Below, in pieces: positions 19,078 to 27,180 of a DNA stretch of 64,000 nt. Source of the stretch: Acidimicrobiia bacterium. GTDB lineage: Bacteria > Actinomycetota > Acidimicrobiia > Acidimicrobiales > VFJN01. Below the pieces are notes generated by a model, which searched no databases, had not been told where the DNA came from, and saw only the letters and a list, made by a program, of their open reading frames with translations. The position numbers were made by a program, and so were the translations under genes. The stretch lies in NCBI GenBank assembly GCA_009694375.1, contig SHVB01000002.1, positions 62,001-126,000 of the forward strand. The letters run 5' to 3'. Numbering within the stretch: the first letter of the stretch is position 1; each line of letters opens with the position of its first letter.

Positions 19078-20712
19078 GTGACTTCTCCTACCGGGACGAA
19101 GGCGGCCAACCCCACGCGAACGGGAACCGCCGGGATGGTGCTCTCGGCGTTGGTGGCCTGCCAGTTCGTGATGGTGCTCGATACCTCGGTTATGAACGTG
19201 TCGATGGTGGAGGTGGCCAAGGACCTCGGGACCGACATCACCGGCATCCAAACCGCCATCACCATGTACACCCTCGTCATGGCGTCGTTCATGCTCACCG
19301 GCGGCAAGTTGGGGCAGCTCCTCGGCCGCAAACGGGCCTTCATCATTGGCTGCGTGGTCTACGGGGCCGGGTCGCTCACCACCGCGCTATCCCAAAACCT
19401 CGTCATGCTGCTGGTCGGATGGTCGCTGCTCGAGGGTCTCGGAGCGGCCCTGATCCTGCCCGCCATCGTGGCCCTGGTGGCCTCCAACTTCACCCAGGAC
19501 GAGCGCCCCCGGGCCTACGGGATACTGGCGGCGGCAGCCGCCGTGGCGGTAACGGCTGGGCCCCTCATCGGCGGTCTCTTCACCACCTACCTCTCGTGGC
19601 GTTGGGTATTCCTTGGTGAGGTGATCGCCCTGCTGGGCGTCCTGGTCGTCGCTCGACGCCTCAGCGATACACCGCCGACGCCAGGGACGCGGCTCGACCT
19701 CGGAGGCACCCTGGCGTCGGCGGTGGCTTTGGGGCTCTTCGTCTTCGGGCTCCTGCGCTCCAGCGCCTGGGGGTTCATCGAACCCAAGCCAGGGGCCCCC
19801 GAATGGTTTGGGCTGTCCCCGTCGTTCTGGCTCATGGTGGCCGGCGGAATCGTGGCCCGGCTCTTCTTCATCTGGGAAGATCGGGTTATCGAGCGGGGCA
19901 AGGAACCCCTGCTCGACCCGGTGCTGCTCGAAAACCTCGCGCTGCGGGCAGGCATGCTGGCGTTCTTCTTCCAGTTTCTCCTGCAGTTCGGCCTCTTCTA
20001 TTTGATCTCCCTGTTCCTCCTGGTGGCTCTGGGCCTCTCGCCCATCGCTGCCGGCTTGCAACTCATGGCCTTTTCCATCACCTTGCTGGCAGCCGCGTTG
20101 GGGGTGCCGAAGCGCTTCCCCGATGTCTCGCCGCGCCGCGTGGTGCGCCTGGGGTTTGCGGCGTTCGTCGTGGGCCTTGCCACGCTCATCATGGCGCTCA
20201 ACGTGGGCTCGGGGCCCGAGGTCGTGACCTGGCCGTTGCTGATTGCTGGCCTGGGGGCGGGGATGCTGGCCTCGCAACTCGGAAGCGTCACCGTCTCGTC
20301 GATGCCCGACGACCGCGCCGGCGAGGTGGGTGGGTTGCAGAACACGGCCACCAACCTCGGCTCATCGATCGCCATTGCCCTCACCGGTGCTGTGCTCATC
20401 AGCGCCCTCACCACCTCGTTCCTTACCGGTATCCAAGAGAACCCCGACATTTCCGAGGCCTCCTTGGCCAGCGCCGAGGTGGAACTGGGGGCGGGGATTC
20501 CCTTCCTCTCCGACCAGGACCTCACCGCCGCCCTGGATGAGGCCGGGGTGCCGCCCGACGCCGCCGCATCCATCGCCGCCGTGAACACCGCCGCCCGGGT
20601 GCGGGCCCTCCAGAGCGCGTTGGGAGTGCTGTTGCTCATCGCCGTCGTCGCCCTGTTCACCAGCGGAAAGGTCCCCGCCCACCAACCCGGTCACCGCCCA
20701 CCCCCAGCCTGA
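19078..20712 (+). CDS. MFS multidrug exporter, EmrB/QacA (DHA2, 14-TM) type
   Basis: Proton-driven exporter in the inner membrane, 544 residues from GTG at 19078. Hydrophobic helices fill the sequence; the LDTSVMNVSM motif in helix 1 and GGKLGQLLGRKRAF (the A-type loop) are DHA2 signatures. A polar loop around 470-520 precedes the last helix. The first ATG candidates are far upstream and would overlap the divergent sulfatase, so the GTG just before the polar leader is preferred; M at 19135 is another option. Substrate unknown. Confidence 0.9.
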   Translation: MTSPTGTKAANPTRTGTAGMVLSALVACQFVMVLDTSVMNVSMVEVAKDLGTDITGIQTAITMYTLVMASFMLTGGKLGQLLGRKRAFIIGCVVYGAGSLTTALSQNLVMLLVGWSLLEGLGAALILPAIVALVASNFTQDERPRAYGILAAAAAVAVTAGPLIGGLFTTYLSWRWVFLGEVIALLGVLVVARRLSDTPPTPGTRLDLGGTLASAVALGLFVFGLLRSSAWGFIEPKPGAPEWFGLSPSFWLMVAGGIVARLFFIWEDRVIERGKEPLLDPVLLENLALRAGMLAFFFQFLLQFGLFYLISLFLLVALGLSPIAAGLQLMAFSITLLAAALGVPKRFPDVSPRRVVRLGFAAFVVGLATLIMALNVGSGPEVVTWPLLIAGLGAGMLASQLGSVTVSSMPDDRAGEVGGLQNTATNLGSSIAIALTGAVLISALTTSFLTGIQENPDISEASLASAEVELGAGIPFLSDQDLTAALDEAGVPPDAAASIAAVNTAARVRALQSALGVLLLIAVVALFTSGKVPAHQPGHRPPPA

Positions 20713-21034
20713 TCGCCAGGGCCACCCCGACCCGGCGCGTCCATCGCACCGGGTGCCACCAAGAGAATTCTGGTGGAGATAACCTCACACAATGCGAACC
20801 GCCTCGCGCTTGTCGCGGGCGAGGCAGCGGCGTTGCAGAGCGGCGCCAGCAGGGATGACCGTCGATAGTCGGCGAGGGCCGCCCAGCACCCCATGCCCCG
20901 GCGTCACCCCGCCTCGACGACTGGGTTGCCTCCTGCTTGCAACGGATGGACTCATGGGTAGGCGTGACCGTTGACCTGCAACTCGAGGTCGCCCGCCCAA
21001 CCGCTGACGAGCGCTTGAGCCCCTCGTAGGAGCC
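20713..21034. other. Intergenic stretch, no gene recognised
   Basis: 322 bases between the exporter and the next convergent gene. Short open frames occur on both strands but they are Arg/Pro-rich, lack family features and look like GC-driven noise. No tRNA-like fold or clear terminator was found by eye. Confidence 0.6.
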
Positions 21035-21406
21035 TCACCCAGGGCTGGAAACCAGAGCCGCAATCGTCGCTAACCAGGCGAGGACGCCTGGGGCCAAGGC
21101 GCTGGCCCGGGAGAACCTACGGGCGAGCAGGGGCGCTGCGACGAAGGCTCCCGTCATCGCGAGAAACCCGATGATCAGGACGTTCTCGGGCCGGTCACAT
21201 GCGGCCGGGCAAGCCGGAAGGGTACAACGATTGTTCGTAGTGCATATCTCCGTGAGCATCGCTGCGAACACCCCGGCCGTTATGGAACTGAGGAACCAAA
21301 ACGGGGCGGCAAACCGAACGAACAGCAGGGTCCGACCACGGTTGTCGGCCCGCCAGGCCAGCATCGCCATCACCGTCATAACGGCCAGCCCCCCGAGCAC
21401 GACCAC
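21035..21406 (-). CDS. Small four-helix membrane protein, hypothetical
   Basis: 123 residues from GTG at 21406 with about four hydrophobic segments (roughly 2-17, 28-46, 75-93, 103-118) and a small Cys-rich external loop (CTTNNRCTLPACPAACD, four Cys) between the second and third, which could be disulfide-bonded. No family recognised. It lies just upstream of tRNA-Ala on the other side of a 26-bp gap, same strand. Confidence 0.6.
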   Translation of the reverse strand: MVVLGGLAVMTVMAMLAWRADNRGRTLLFVRFAAPFWFLSSITAGVFAAMLTEICTTNNRCTLPACPAACDRPENVLIIGFLAMTGAFVAAPLLARRFSRASALAPGVLAWLATIAALVSSPG

Positions 21407-21432
21407 CGCGCAAGTTTACGCCAACAAGACAA

Positions 21433-21509
21433 TGGTGGAGGTGATGGGACTCGAACCCACGGCCTCTTCGATGCGACCGAAGCGCTCTAGCCAACTGAGC
21501 TACACCCCC
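21433..21509 (-). tRNA. tRNA-Ala (anticodon CGC)
   Basis: Full cloverleaf on the minus strand: acceptor GGGGGTG pairs with CACCTCC and holds the G3-U70 pair that identifies tRNA-Ala; D-arm GCTC/GAGC, anticodon stem CTTCG/CGAAG around loop GTCGCAT (anticodon CGC, reads GCG), T-arm GTGGG/CCCAT with TTCGAGT loop, discriminator A and encoded CCA. Confidence 0.97.
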
Positions 21510-21557
21510 GCAGGGACCCTCAGGCTAGCGCGCTCGCCCTAGCGGTTAGAACCCGGG

Positions 21558-22094
21558 TCAGTTGCCGTAACGACGAAGGTCGGCGGGCTCCTCCACGCGG
21601 GGCGTGGGCGGGGCGATGTAGCGCACCTTTTCATCACGCTCCATGCTCTGCTGCTGAAGGCTCACGAGCAATCCCACGTAGGCCAGGAACAGCCCGGCGA
21701 CCACGAAATTGAGGGTCCACGCCAGCCCGCCCACGACCAAGGCGAGCAGGAAGGTAACCCCCACCGCGGCGAGAAGGTAGACGAACACATCACGGCGGTG
21801 GCGGCGAGCGTCGCTGCGGCGGCGTTGGCCCGACGGCGACCCGGACGAGCGGTGGGCGAGTTGGCTGACGTTGGAACGCCGGTCGTAACTCTGGTTGTCG
21901 TAGTGGCCGACATCCAACCGGGCGGGGCTCGTGCGAGCGGCACCGGGGGTGGTGCGCTCCAGCACATGCAGTTGCTGGCGGAACGACGCGATGGACTCGC
22001 TAGGGCGATGTTCCCGACGTCCTTGAAGAAAAGGGGGTACCAATACTGCAGCCCAAACAAGGGCAAGGATAACGAGTACCAGCACTGTGGTCAC
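21558..22094 (-). CDS. Hypothetical two-domain membrane protein
   Basis: 178 residues from GTG at 22094. An N-terminal membrane helix (VTTVLVLVILALVWAAVLVPPFL) is followed by a basic, Ser/Arg-rich cytosolic linker of about 70 residues, then two more hydrophobic helices (about 104-145) and a charged tail. This layout is common in actinobacterial proteins of unknown function encoded near translation or MoCo genes. The upstream longer reading adds a polar leader before the helix and is less likely. Function unknown. Confidence 0.7.
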   Translation of the reverse strand: MTTVLVLVILALVWAAVLVPPFLQGRREHRPSESIASFRQQLHVLERTTPGAARTSPARLDVGHYDNQSYDRRSNVSQLAHRSSGSPSGQRRRSDARRHRRDVFVYLLAAVGVTFLLALVVGGLAWTLNFVVAGLFLAYVGLLVSLQQQSMERDEKVRYIAPPTPRVEEPADLRRYGN

Positions 22095-22315
22095 GCTCCG
22101 GGGCCGTCCTTCGTGTATCAGGGAACGTAGTGGTCCGCCGCGCTCCGTTGGTGGATGCTGACCGACCCGCCACGATCCGGCGGTTTTGCAACATTCGGCG
22201 GGCACCCCTGAAAACTGAGGCCCGAACATTGCGGTTGGACTACGAATCTACGACGACAACGGCCGGGCCGCAAACGCTCTCCGTTCCGCCTGTCCACCGC
22301 CGCTAGAGCCCTGCT

Positions 22316-22822
22316 CTACGTGTCGGAACCACCGTCGTCGTCCCGAGGAGCCCGCCGATAGGCCCCGGAGCGACCCCCGGTTTTCTCCCACAGCGCCACA
22401 TCACCAATCACCATGGACCGATCGGCGGACTTGCACATGTCGTAGATGGTGAGCGCCGCCACCGTGCAGGCAGTGAGGGCTTCCATCTCCACGCCGGTGC
22501 GGTCCACCGTGTCCACGGCGGCCTCCACCTCGATCCAGGTGTCTTCGATGCGGAAGTTCACCAACACGGCACCCACCAGCAACGGATGGCACAACGGGAT
22601 CAGATCCGAGGTGCGCTTGGCGGCCTGGATGCCCGCCACGCGGGCCACCGAGAGCACATCACCCTTGCTCACCGCGCCGCGAGCCACCAACGCGGTGGTG
22701 TCGGCGTGCATGTGCACCCGGGCTCGGGCTACCGCCCGACGATGGGTGGCGTCTTTCGGGGTGACATCGACCATGCGGGCCCGGCCCAGCGGATCGAGGT
22801 GTGTGAGGCCGTGATCAGACAT
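22316..22822 (-). CDS. moaC: Cyclic pyranopterin monophosphate synthase
   Basis: Second step of molybdenum cofactor synthesis, working after MoaA. 168 residues. Family landmarks: MVDVTPKDATHRRAVARA near the N-terminus, KRTSDLIPLCHPLL and EMEALTACTVAALTIYDMCK with the active-site Asp/Lys. It lies 13 bp downstream of moaA on the same strand and is probably co-transcribed with it. Confidence 0.95.
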   Translation of the reverse strand: MSDHGLTHLDPLGRARMVDVTPKDATHRRAVARARVHMHADTTALVARGAVSKGDVLSVARVAGIQAAKRTSDLIPLCHPLLVGAVLVNFRIEDTWIEVEAAVDTVDRTGVEMEALTACTVAALTIYDMCKSADRSMVIGDVALWEKTGGRSGAYRRAPRDDDGGSDT

Positions 22823-22835
22823 GTCCTCAGCCTAC

Positions 22836-23846
22836 TTACCCACCGATCTGGCTCATAGACCGACGCGGCCGAACGAAGTGCACCTGGTTGATGGCATGCC
22901 CAGCCCATTTGGTCCCCACACACTCCTCGATGGCTCTCGAGAGGACATCGTCGGAGGCTCCCGAGCGCAGCAAACCGCGTAGGTCATGGTCCTGGATGGA
23001 AAAGAGGCAACTGCGCAGTTGGCCGTCAGCGGTGAGACGGATGCGATCACACTGGTCGCAGAATGGCCGCGTGACGCTGGGGATGATCCCCACTTCGCCC
23101 CGCCCGTCGAGGTAGCGGAACCGCTCGGCGGGCTCGCTGCCACGCGCCACCGCAGCGAGTGGAAACACCCGGTGGATGCGTTCGAGAATCTCTGCCTGCG
23201 GCACCACCTGATCGTTCTGCCAAGCCTCACCGCCATCGAGGGGCATGAACTCGATGAAGCGCACGATCACCCCTCGCTCTCGCCCGAAGCGAGCGAGGTC
23301 TTCGATCTCGTCATCGTTGGTGCCGCGCACCACCACCACGTTTACCTTCACCGGCGCCAGACCGGCTTGAACGGCCGCCTCGATTCCGTTGAGCACGTTG
23401 GTCAGTTCGTCCCGGCGGGTCATCTCGTGAAAACGCTCCGGCCGCAGCGAATCCAGCGACACGTTCACCCGGCGCAGCCCGGCGCCCACCAGTTCCGTCG
23501 CCATCGTGCGCAAGGTGGCGCCGTTAGTGGTGAGGGCGAGGTCTACCCGTAGCTGGGCCAGTTTGCTCACCAACACCGGCAGATGGGCCCGGACAGTGGG
23601 TTCGCCCCCGGTGAGGCGAATGGAGGTGATGCCGTGGCGCTCCACCAGCAACCGGGCCACCCGTTCCAACTCCTCGAAGGTAAGGACGTCCTCACGCGCC
23701 AGCCACGTCATGCCTTCCTCCGGCATGCAGTACGTACAGCGGAAATTGCACCGATCAGTGACGGAGATACGGAGGTCTCGATGCACCCGCCCGTACGAAT
23801 CGACCAGTGGCCGAGGTACCTCGGTGGACGCGTCGGCGGTAGTCAC
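22836..23846 (-). CDS. moaA: GTP 3',8-cyclase (radical SAM)
   Basis: First step of molybdenum cofactor synthesis. 336 residues: radical-SAM cluster CNFRCTYC near residue 33-40, LRLTGGEP-type segment (IRLTGGEPTVR), a second cluster in the C-terminal half (PFCDQCDRIRLTADGQLRSCLF) and the conserved terminal GG needed in MoaA. GTG start at 23846. Followed by moaC; moeA lies 55 bp upstream, together a MoCo gene group. Confidence 0.96.
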   Translation of the reverse strand: MTTADASTEVPRPLVDSYGRVHRDLRISVTDRCNFRCTYCMPEEGMTWLAREDVLTFEELERVARLLVERHGITSIRLTGGEPTVRAHLPVLVSKLAQLRVDLALTTNGATLRTMATELVGAGLRRVNVSLDSLRPERFHEMTRRDELTNVLNGIEAAVQAGLAPVKVNVVVVRGTNDDEIEDLARFGRERGVIVRFIEFMPLDGGEAWQNDQVVPQAEILERIHRVFPLAAVARGSEPAERFRYLDGRGEVGIIPSVTRPFCDQCDRIRLTADGQLRSCLFSIQDHDLRGLLRSGASDDVLSRAIEECVGTKWAGHAINQVHFVRPRRSMSQIGG

Positions 23847-23901
23847 CCCCGCAGGTTACGTCGTTTCGGCGACCCACCCCGGCGCCAGGCCCACCCGGGG
23901 A

Positions 23902-25116
23902 TCAGACCTCCACCAGCAGCAGCACCCGCACCTCGCCCCCAGCGGGAATTCCCTCGCCGTCGGGGATCACCGCCAAGCCCTGAGCGCGGGCCATCGCGGT
24001 GAGGTGGTGGCTACCTTGGCCACCGGCCGAAACGACCTGCAGCGCCCCGTGCTCGTCGCGGGTGGCGACCACGCGAACAAAATGAGTCTTGCCATCGGGC
24101 GTGCGCGTAAAGGTTTCGCCGGCGGTGGCGGTCACCCGGGGACGGTGTAGATCCCCTCGCCCCGCCAGCCGCCGCAACGCCGGGCGGGCCAGCAACTCGA
24201 AACTCACCAGCGACGACACCGGGTTGCCCGGCAACCCCAGCACCGGCGTGAAACGATCCCCCACCTGTCCGAAGGCAAAGGGCTTGGCCGGTCGGATGGC
24301 GATCTGCATCCACTGCATGTCGCCGATGCGCTCGAGTACCACCTTCACCAAATCGATGTCGCCCATGGACACCCCGCCGGTGGTGATCACCGCATCGCAG
24401 GTGGCCGCCCCCGAGAGAATCGCCGCGGTGATGGCGGCTTCGTCGTCGGGGATGAGGCCCAGGTCCACCGCCATGCAACCGGTCTGGGCCACCAGTGCCA
24501 GCAGCATTACCCGGTTCGAGTCGCGTATCTGGCCGGGCCCGAGCGCCCCCCCGCCCCCCACTAGTTCGTCGCCGGTCGAGAGCACCCCCACGCGCGGGCG
24601 GGGGTGCACGAGCACCTCCCCTACGCCGATACTCGCCAGCACCCCGAGGTGGGCGGCGGTGATCACCTCAGCGGGGCCAAACACTGAATCACCCACCTGC
24701 AGGTCATCGCCCGCCGGCCGCACATGCCGCCCCGGTGGTACCACTACCTCGATCAGCACCCGGGCCCCGTCGGCCCGCCGTTGGGTTTGTTCCACCAGCA
24801 CGATGGAGTCTGCCCCCTCGGGGATCGGCGCCCCCGTGAAGATCCGCATGGCTTCCCCGGGGCCGAGGGCCACCAGGGCGGGATGGCCGGCCGCCACCTC
24901 ACCCACCACCGGCAACTCCACCGGCGCGCCCGCAGTATCCGCCGCCCGCAGCGCATAGCCATCCATCGCCGAGTTGGCGAAAGCCGGCACCGCCTCCGGC
25001 GAGATGACCGCTTCGGCCAAGACACAACCCACCGCCGCCATGGTCCACAGGCGAGCGGGGGCGAGGGGAACGACGCGTTCCAGAACATGGGCCTGGGCGT
25101 CGGCGAGGGAGATCAG
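23902..25116 (-). CDS. moeA: Molybdopterin molybdenumtransferase
   Basis: Inserts molybdate into adenylated molybdopterin. Landmarks: FANSAMDGYALRAADT, GEAMRIFTGAPIPEGADSIV, GVLSTGDELV, ITTGGVSMGDIDLVKVVLE and FGLPGNPVSS-like VLGLPGNPVSSLVSFE. An ATG occurs at 25041 but would remove about 25 conserved N-terminal residues; the in-frame sequence ISLADAQAHVLERV just upstream looks native, and the only start there is CTG at 25116, which overlaps the galU stop as CTGA. That gives 404 residues, the usual MoeA length. Confidence 0.93.
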   Translation of the reverse strand: MISLADAQAHVLERVVPLAPARLWTMAAVGCVLAEAVISPEAVPAFANSAMDGYALRAADTAGAPVELPVVGEVAAGHPALVALGPGEAMRIFTGAPIPEGADSIVLVEQTQRRADGARVLIEVVVPPGRHVRPAGDDLQVGDSVFGPAEVITAAHLGVLASIGVGEVLVHPRPRVGVLSTGDELVGGGGALGPGQIRDSNRVMLLALVAQTGCMAVDLGLIPDDEAAITAAILSGAATCDAVITTGGVSMGDIDLVKVVLERIGDMQWMQIAIRPAKPFAFGQVGDRFTPVLGLPGNPVSSLVSFELLARPALRRLAGRGDLHRPRVTATAGETFTRTPDGKTHFVRVVATRDEHGALQVVSAGGQGSHHLTAMARAQGLAVIPDGEGIPAGGEVRVLLLVEV

Positions 25117-25994
25117 ACGATGCCCTGTTCGCGTACGTACCGGCTCAGCCAGGCACGGAAATCGGCGCCGACATCAGGATGGGCCAAGGCCAACTCCACC
25201 GTGGCGCGCAGGTAATCGAGTTTGTCGCCGATGTCGTAGCGACCCTCGCTGAAGGTGTAGCCGTACACGTCCCCGTCATCGAGGAGCTGGCCGATGGCAT
25301 CGGTCAACTGCACCTCTCCCCCCGCCCCCGGCGGGGTGCGATCAATGGCCGCAAAGATCGACGGTGAGAACACGTATCGCCCCATCACACCCCAGGTGGA
25401 GGGAGCCTCTTGCGGCGCTGGCTTCTCCACGATGCTGCGCACCTGGAGGAGGCGCTCCTCCACCTGGTCGTAGGCGATGCTGCCGTAGGCGCTGATTTCC
25501 TCCGGTGGAAACTCCTTGCAGGCGATGATCGCCGACTGTCGCGCTTCGTGGTGGGCGATCATCTCCGCCAGCACGGTGGAGTGCTCGTCCATGATGTCGT
25601 CGCCCAACATCACCGCGAAGGAATCGTTGCCCACATGCCGGCGAGCCAGGCCCACCGCGTGGCCCAGGCCACGCGTCTCGCCTTGGCGGACGTAATGGAT
25701 TTCGGCCAGGTTGGCGAGGGCGAGCACCTCCGCGAGCCGCGAATCCTGACCCTTGGCATGGAGTTCGGCTTCGAGTTCCACGTTGCGGTCGAAGTGATCT
25801 TCGATGGCCTTCTTGCTGCGCCCGGTGATGATCAGAATGTCTTCGATCCCCGAACGGGCGGCCTCTTCCACCACGTACTGGATGGCTGGCTTGTCGACGA
25901 CGGGCAACATCTCCTTGGGCACCGCCTTGGTGGCGGGCAGGAAGCGCGTGCCGAGCCCGGCCGCGGGGATGACGGCCTTGCGCACAGAGGTCAT
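25113..25994 (-). CDS. galU: UTP-glucose-1-phosphate uridylyltransferase
   Basis: Makes UDP-glucose for cell envelope glycans. 293 residues with the nucleotidyltransferase loop PAAGLGTRFLPATKAVPKEMLP (split here as AGLGTRFLPATK), VDKPAIQYVVEEA, QGETRGLGHAV and VMLGDDIMDE. ATG at 25994. Its stop overlaps the putative CTG start of moeA. The galU-moeA order, with an FmdB-type gene nearby, also occurs in mycobacteria. Confidence 0.96.
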   Translation of the reverse strand: MTSVRKAVIPAAGLGTRFLPATKAVPKEMLPVVDKPAIQYVVEEAARSGIEDILIITGRSKKAIEDHFDRNVELEAELHAKGQDSRLAEVLALANLAEIHYVRQGETRGLGHAVGLARRHVGNDSFAVMLGDDIMDEHSTVLAEMIAHHEARQSAIIACKEFPPEEISAYGSIAYDQVEERLLQVRSIVEKPAPQEAPSTWGVMGRYVFSPSIFAAIDRTPPGAGGEVQLTDAIGQLLDDGDVYGYTFSEGRYDIGDKLDYLRATVELALAHPDVGADFRAWLSRYVREQGIV

Positions 25995-26005
25995 GGAGCC
26001 AAGTT

Positions 26006-26587
26006 CTAGTCGCTCAGCGACGGTTCCTCACCCCGACGCAGCCGCCCGATGTTGTCGCGGTGACGTGTGACCACCACCACCCCGGCCGCCGCCCACATCG
26101 CCACCTCCGCCGGCGACTGCCCGATGAGGGCTGCGCCCACGGGCAATCCGGCCGCCACCACCAATGATCCTGCGGCGGCCACCCCGCTGATTCGCACGAT
26201 CAACGCCCACGCCAACCCCAGCACCACCATCACCACCGGCAGCAGCACGAGGGCCGCCCCCACCATGGTGGCCACCCCCTTGCCCCCTCGAAACCCGCGC
26301 CTGACTGGTGCTACGTGGCCTACCACCGCCGCTAGGGCGCACCCCACCCCCAGCGCCCGCCCACCGATGGCCCAACCCATCCCCGCCGCCAGCGCCCCTT
26401 TGCCCACATCCCCCAACAGCACCACTGCCGCCGCCCGTCGCCCCAAGGTGCGCCAGGCGTTGGAGGCGCCCGGGTTACCCGACCCCTCCGTCGTGAGGTC
26501 TCGGCCGTAGCCCCGACCCACCACCAACGCGGTGGGCAACGTGCCCAGCAGGTACGCCGGCACGACCGCCACCCACCCAAGGTCCAC
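26006..26587 (-). CDS. plsY: Acyl-phosphate:glycerol-3-phosphate acyltransferase
   Basis: Membrane enzyme making lysophosphatidate for phospholipids. 193 residues, several hydrophobic helices, with PlsY motifs GSGNPGASNAWRTLG (motif 1), HVAPVRRGFRGGKGVAT (motif 2, His and GGKG) and a less clear third motif. GTG start at 26587. Twelve bp upstream of galU on the same strand. The shared upstream region with the divergent FmdB-type gene holds a CIRCE operator. Confidence 0.9.
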   Translation of the reverse strand: MDLGWVAVVPAYLLGTLPTALVVGRGYGRDLTTEGSGNPGASNAWRTLGRRAAAVVLLGDVGKGALAAGMGWAIGGRALGVGCALAAVVGHVAPVRRGFRGGKGVATMVGAALVLLPVVMVVLGLAWALIVRISGVAAAGSLVVAAGLPVGAALIGQSPAEVAMWAAAGVVVVTRHRDNIGRLRRGEEPSLSD

Positions 26588-26641
26588 ACCAAGACCGTAG
26601 ATGGGCGCGGAGGTGCGGCCCGGGACAGCCGACCGCTACGC

Positions 26642-26666
26642 TGGCACTCTCATGGTTTGAGTGCCA
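26642..26666. promoter_or_regulatory. CIRCE element (HrcA operator)
   Basis: Perfect inverted repeat TGGCACTC - 9 bases - GAGTGCCA, with spacing exactly that of the CIRCE consensus (TTAGCACTC-N9-GAGTGCTAA). It ends 17 bases before the GTG of the FmdB-type gene and 55 bases from the plsY start. HrcA binds such sites and releases them on heat stress. The form with GGCACTC/GAGTGCC arms is a mild variant of the consensus. Confidence 0.85.
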
Positions 26667-26683
26667 ACGGTGCAGAGGACGTC

Positions 26684-27091
26684 GTGCCCACCTACGAATA
26701 CCTGTGTAAGGACTGCGGGAACCAACTCGACGTCGTTCAGTCCTTCAGCGACGACGCGCTCACTACCTGTGCCCAGTGCGGGGGCACCCTTCGCAAGTTG
26801 TTCGGCAATGTCGGCATCTCCTTCAAGGGCAGCGGCTTTTACAAAAACGACAGTCGCGGCAAGGCCAAAACCCCCACCCCGGCCTCCAACGGCGACACCT
26901 CGGGCGGATCGAGTAGTTCCGACTCCACCAAGAAGACCGAGCCGAGCACCAGCCAGCCCAGCGACTCCGGCTCCAAGCCCAGCGACTCCGGCTCCAAGCC
27001 CAGCGACTCCGGCTCCAAGCCCAGCGACTCCGGCTCCAAGCCCAGCGACTCCGGCTCCAAGCCCAGCAAGTCCGGCTCCAAGCCCACCTGA
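26684..27091 (+). CDS. FmdB-family zinc-ribbon protein with disordered repeat tail (Ruc/Rv0991c-like)
   Basis: 135 residues from GTG at 26684. The N-terminal zinc ribbon has two Cys pairs (CKDCG and CAQCGG, about 8-33), then a Gly-rich FKGSGFYKND segment typical of FmdB proteins, then a Ser/Lys/Pro tail with six SDSGSKP-like repeats predicted disordered. Mycobacterium tuberculosis Rv0991c (Ruc), a redox-regulated chaperone of the heat-shock response, has the same plan and lies near galU and moeA. The CIRCE element upstream supports the same role here; chaperone activity is inferred. Confidence 0.88.
   Translation: MPTYEYLCKDCGNQLDVVQSFSDDALTTCAQCGGTLRKLFGNVGISFKGSGFYKNDSRGKAKTPTPASNGDTSGGSSSSDSTKKTEPSTSQPSDSGSKPSDSGSKPSDSGSKPSDSGSKPSDSGSKPSKSGSKPT
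26957..27082 (+). repeat. 21-bp coding tandem repeat, six copies
   Basis: Six direct 21-bp units (26957-27082) inside the FmdB-type gene, encoding PSDSGSK; the last copy has PSKSGSK. The first five are identical or nearly so at DNA level, which implies recent expansion by slippage or unequal exchange. Confidence 0.95.
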
Positions 27092-27180
27092 GCGCACACC
27101 TTCCCCTCGCCCCGCCGCGCCACTAGCCTCGCGGAGGCTTCCCCCGCCCGGTCCCTCTCCCGTTGAGGAGACGCGCCTCC

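Noticed and set aside
19387-20277. 296-codon minus-strand frame inside the MFS gene
   Set aside because: Glu/Gln/His-rich composition, no start signal, opposite to a clear 14-TM transporter.
20785-21063. Minus-strand frame of 92 codons between the MFS gene and the next gene
   Set aside because: Arg/Ser/Pro-rich, overlaps the end of a better gene, and shows no ribosome signal or family match.
26957-27082. Repeat array that might be a CRISPR
   Set aside because: The units are adjacent with no spacers and lie in a coding frame.
26839-27123. Repetitive minus-strand frame with LGLEPES repeats
   Set aside because: It is the antisense reading of the 21-bp repeat in the FmdB-type gene, which has the zinc ribbon and an operator.
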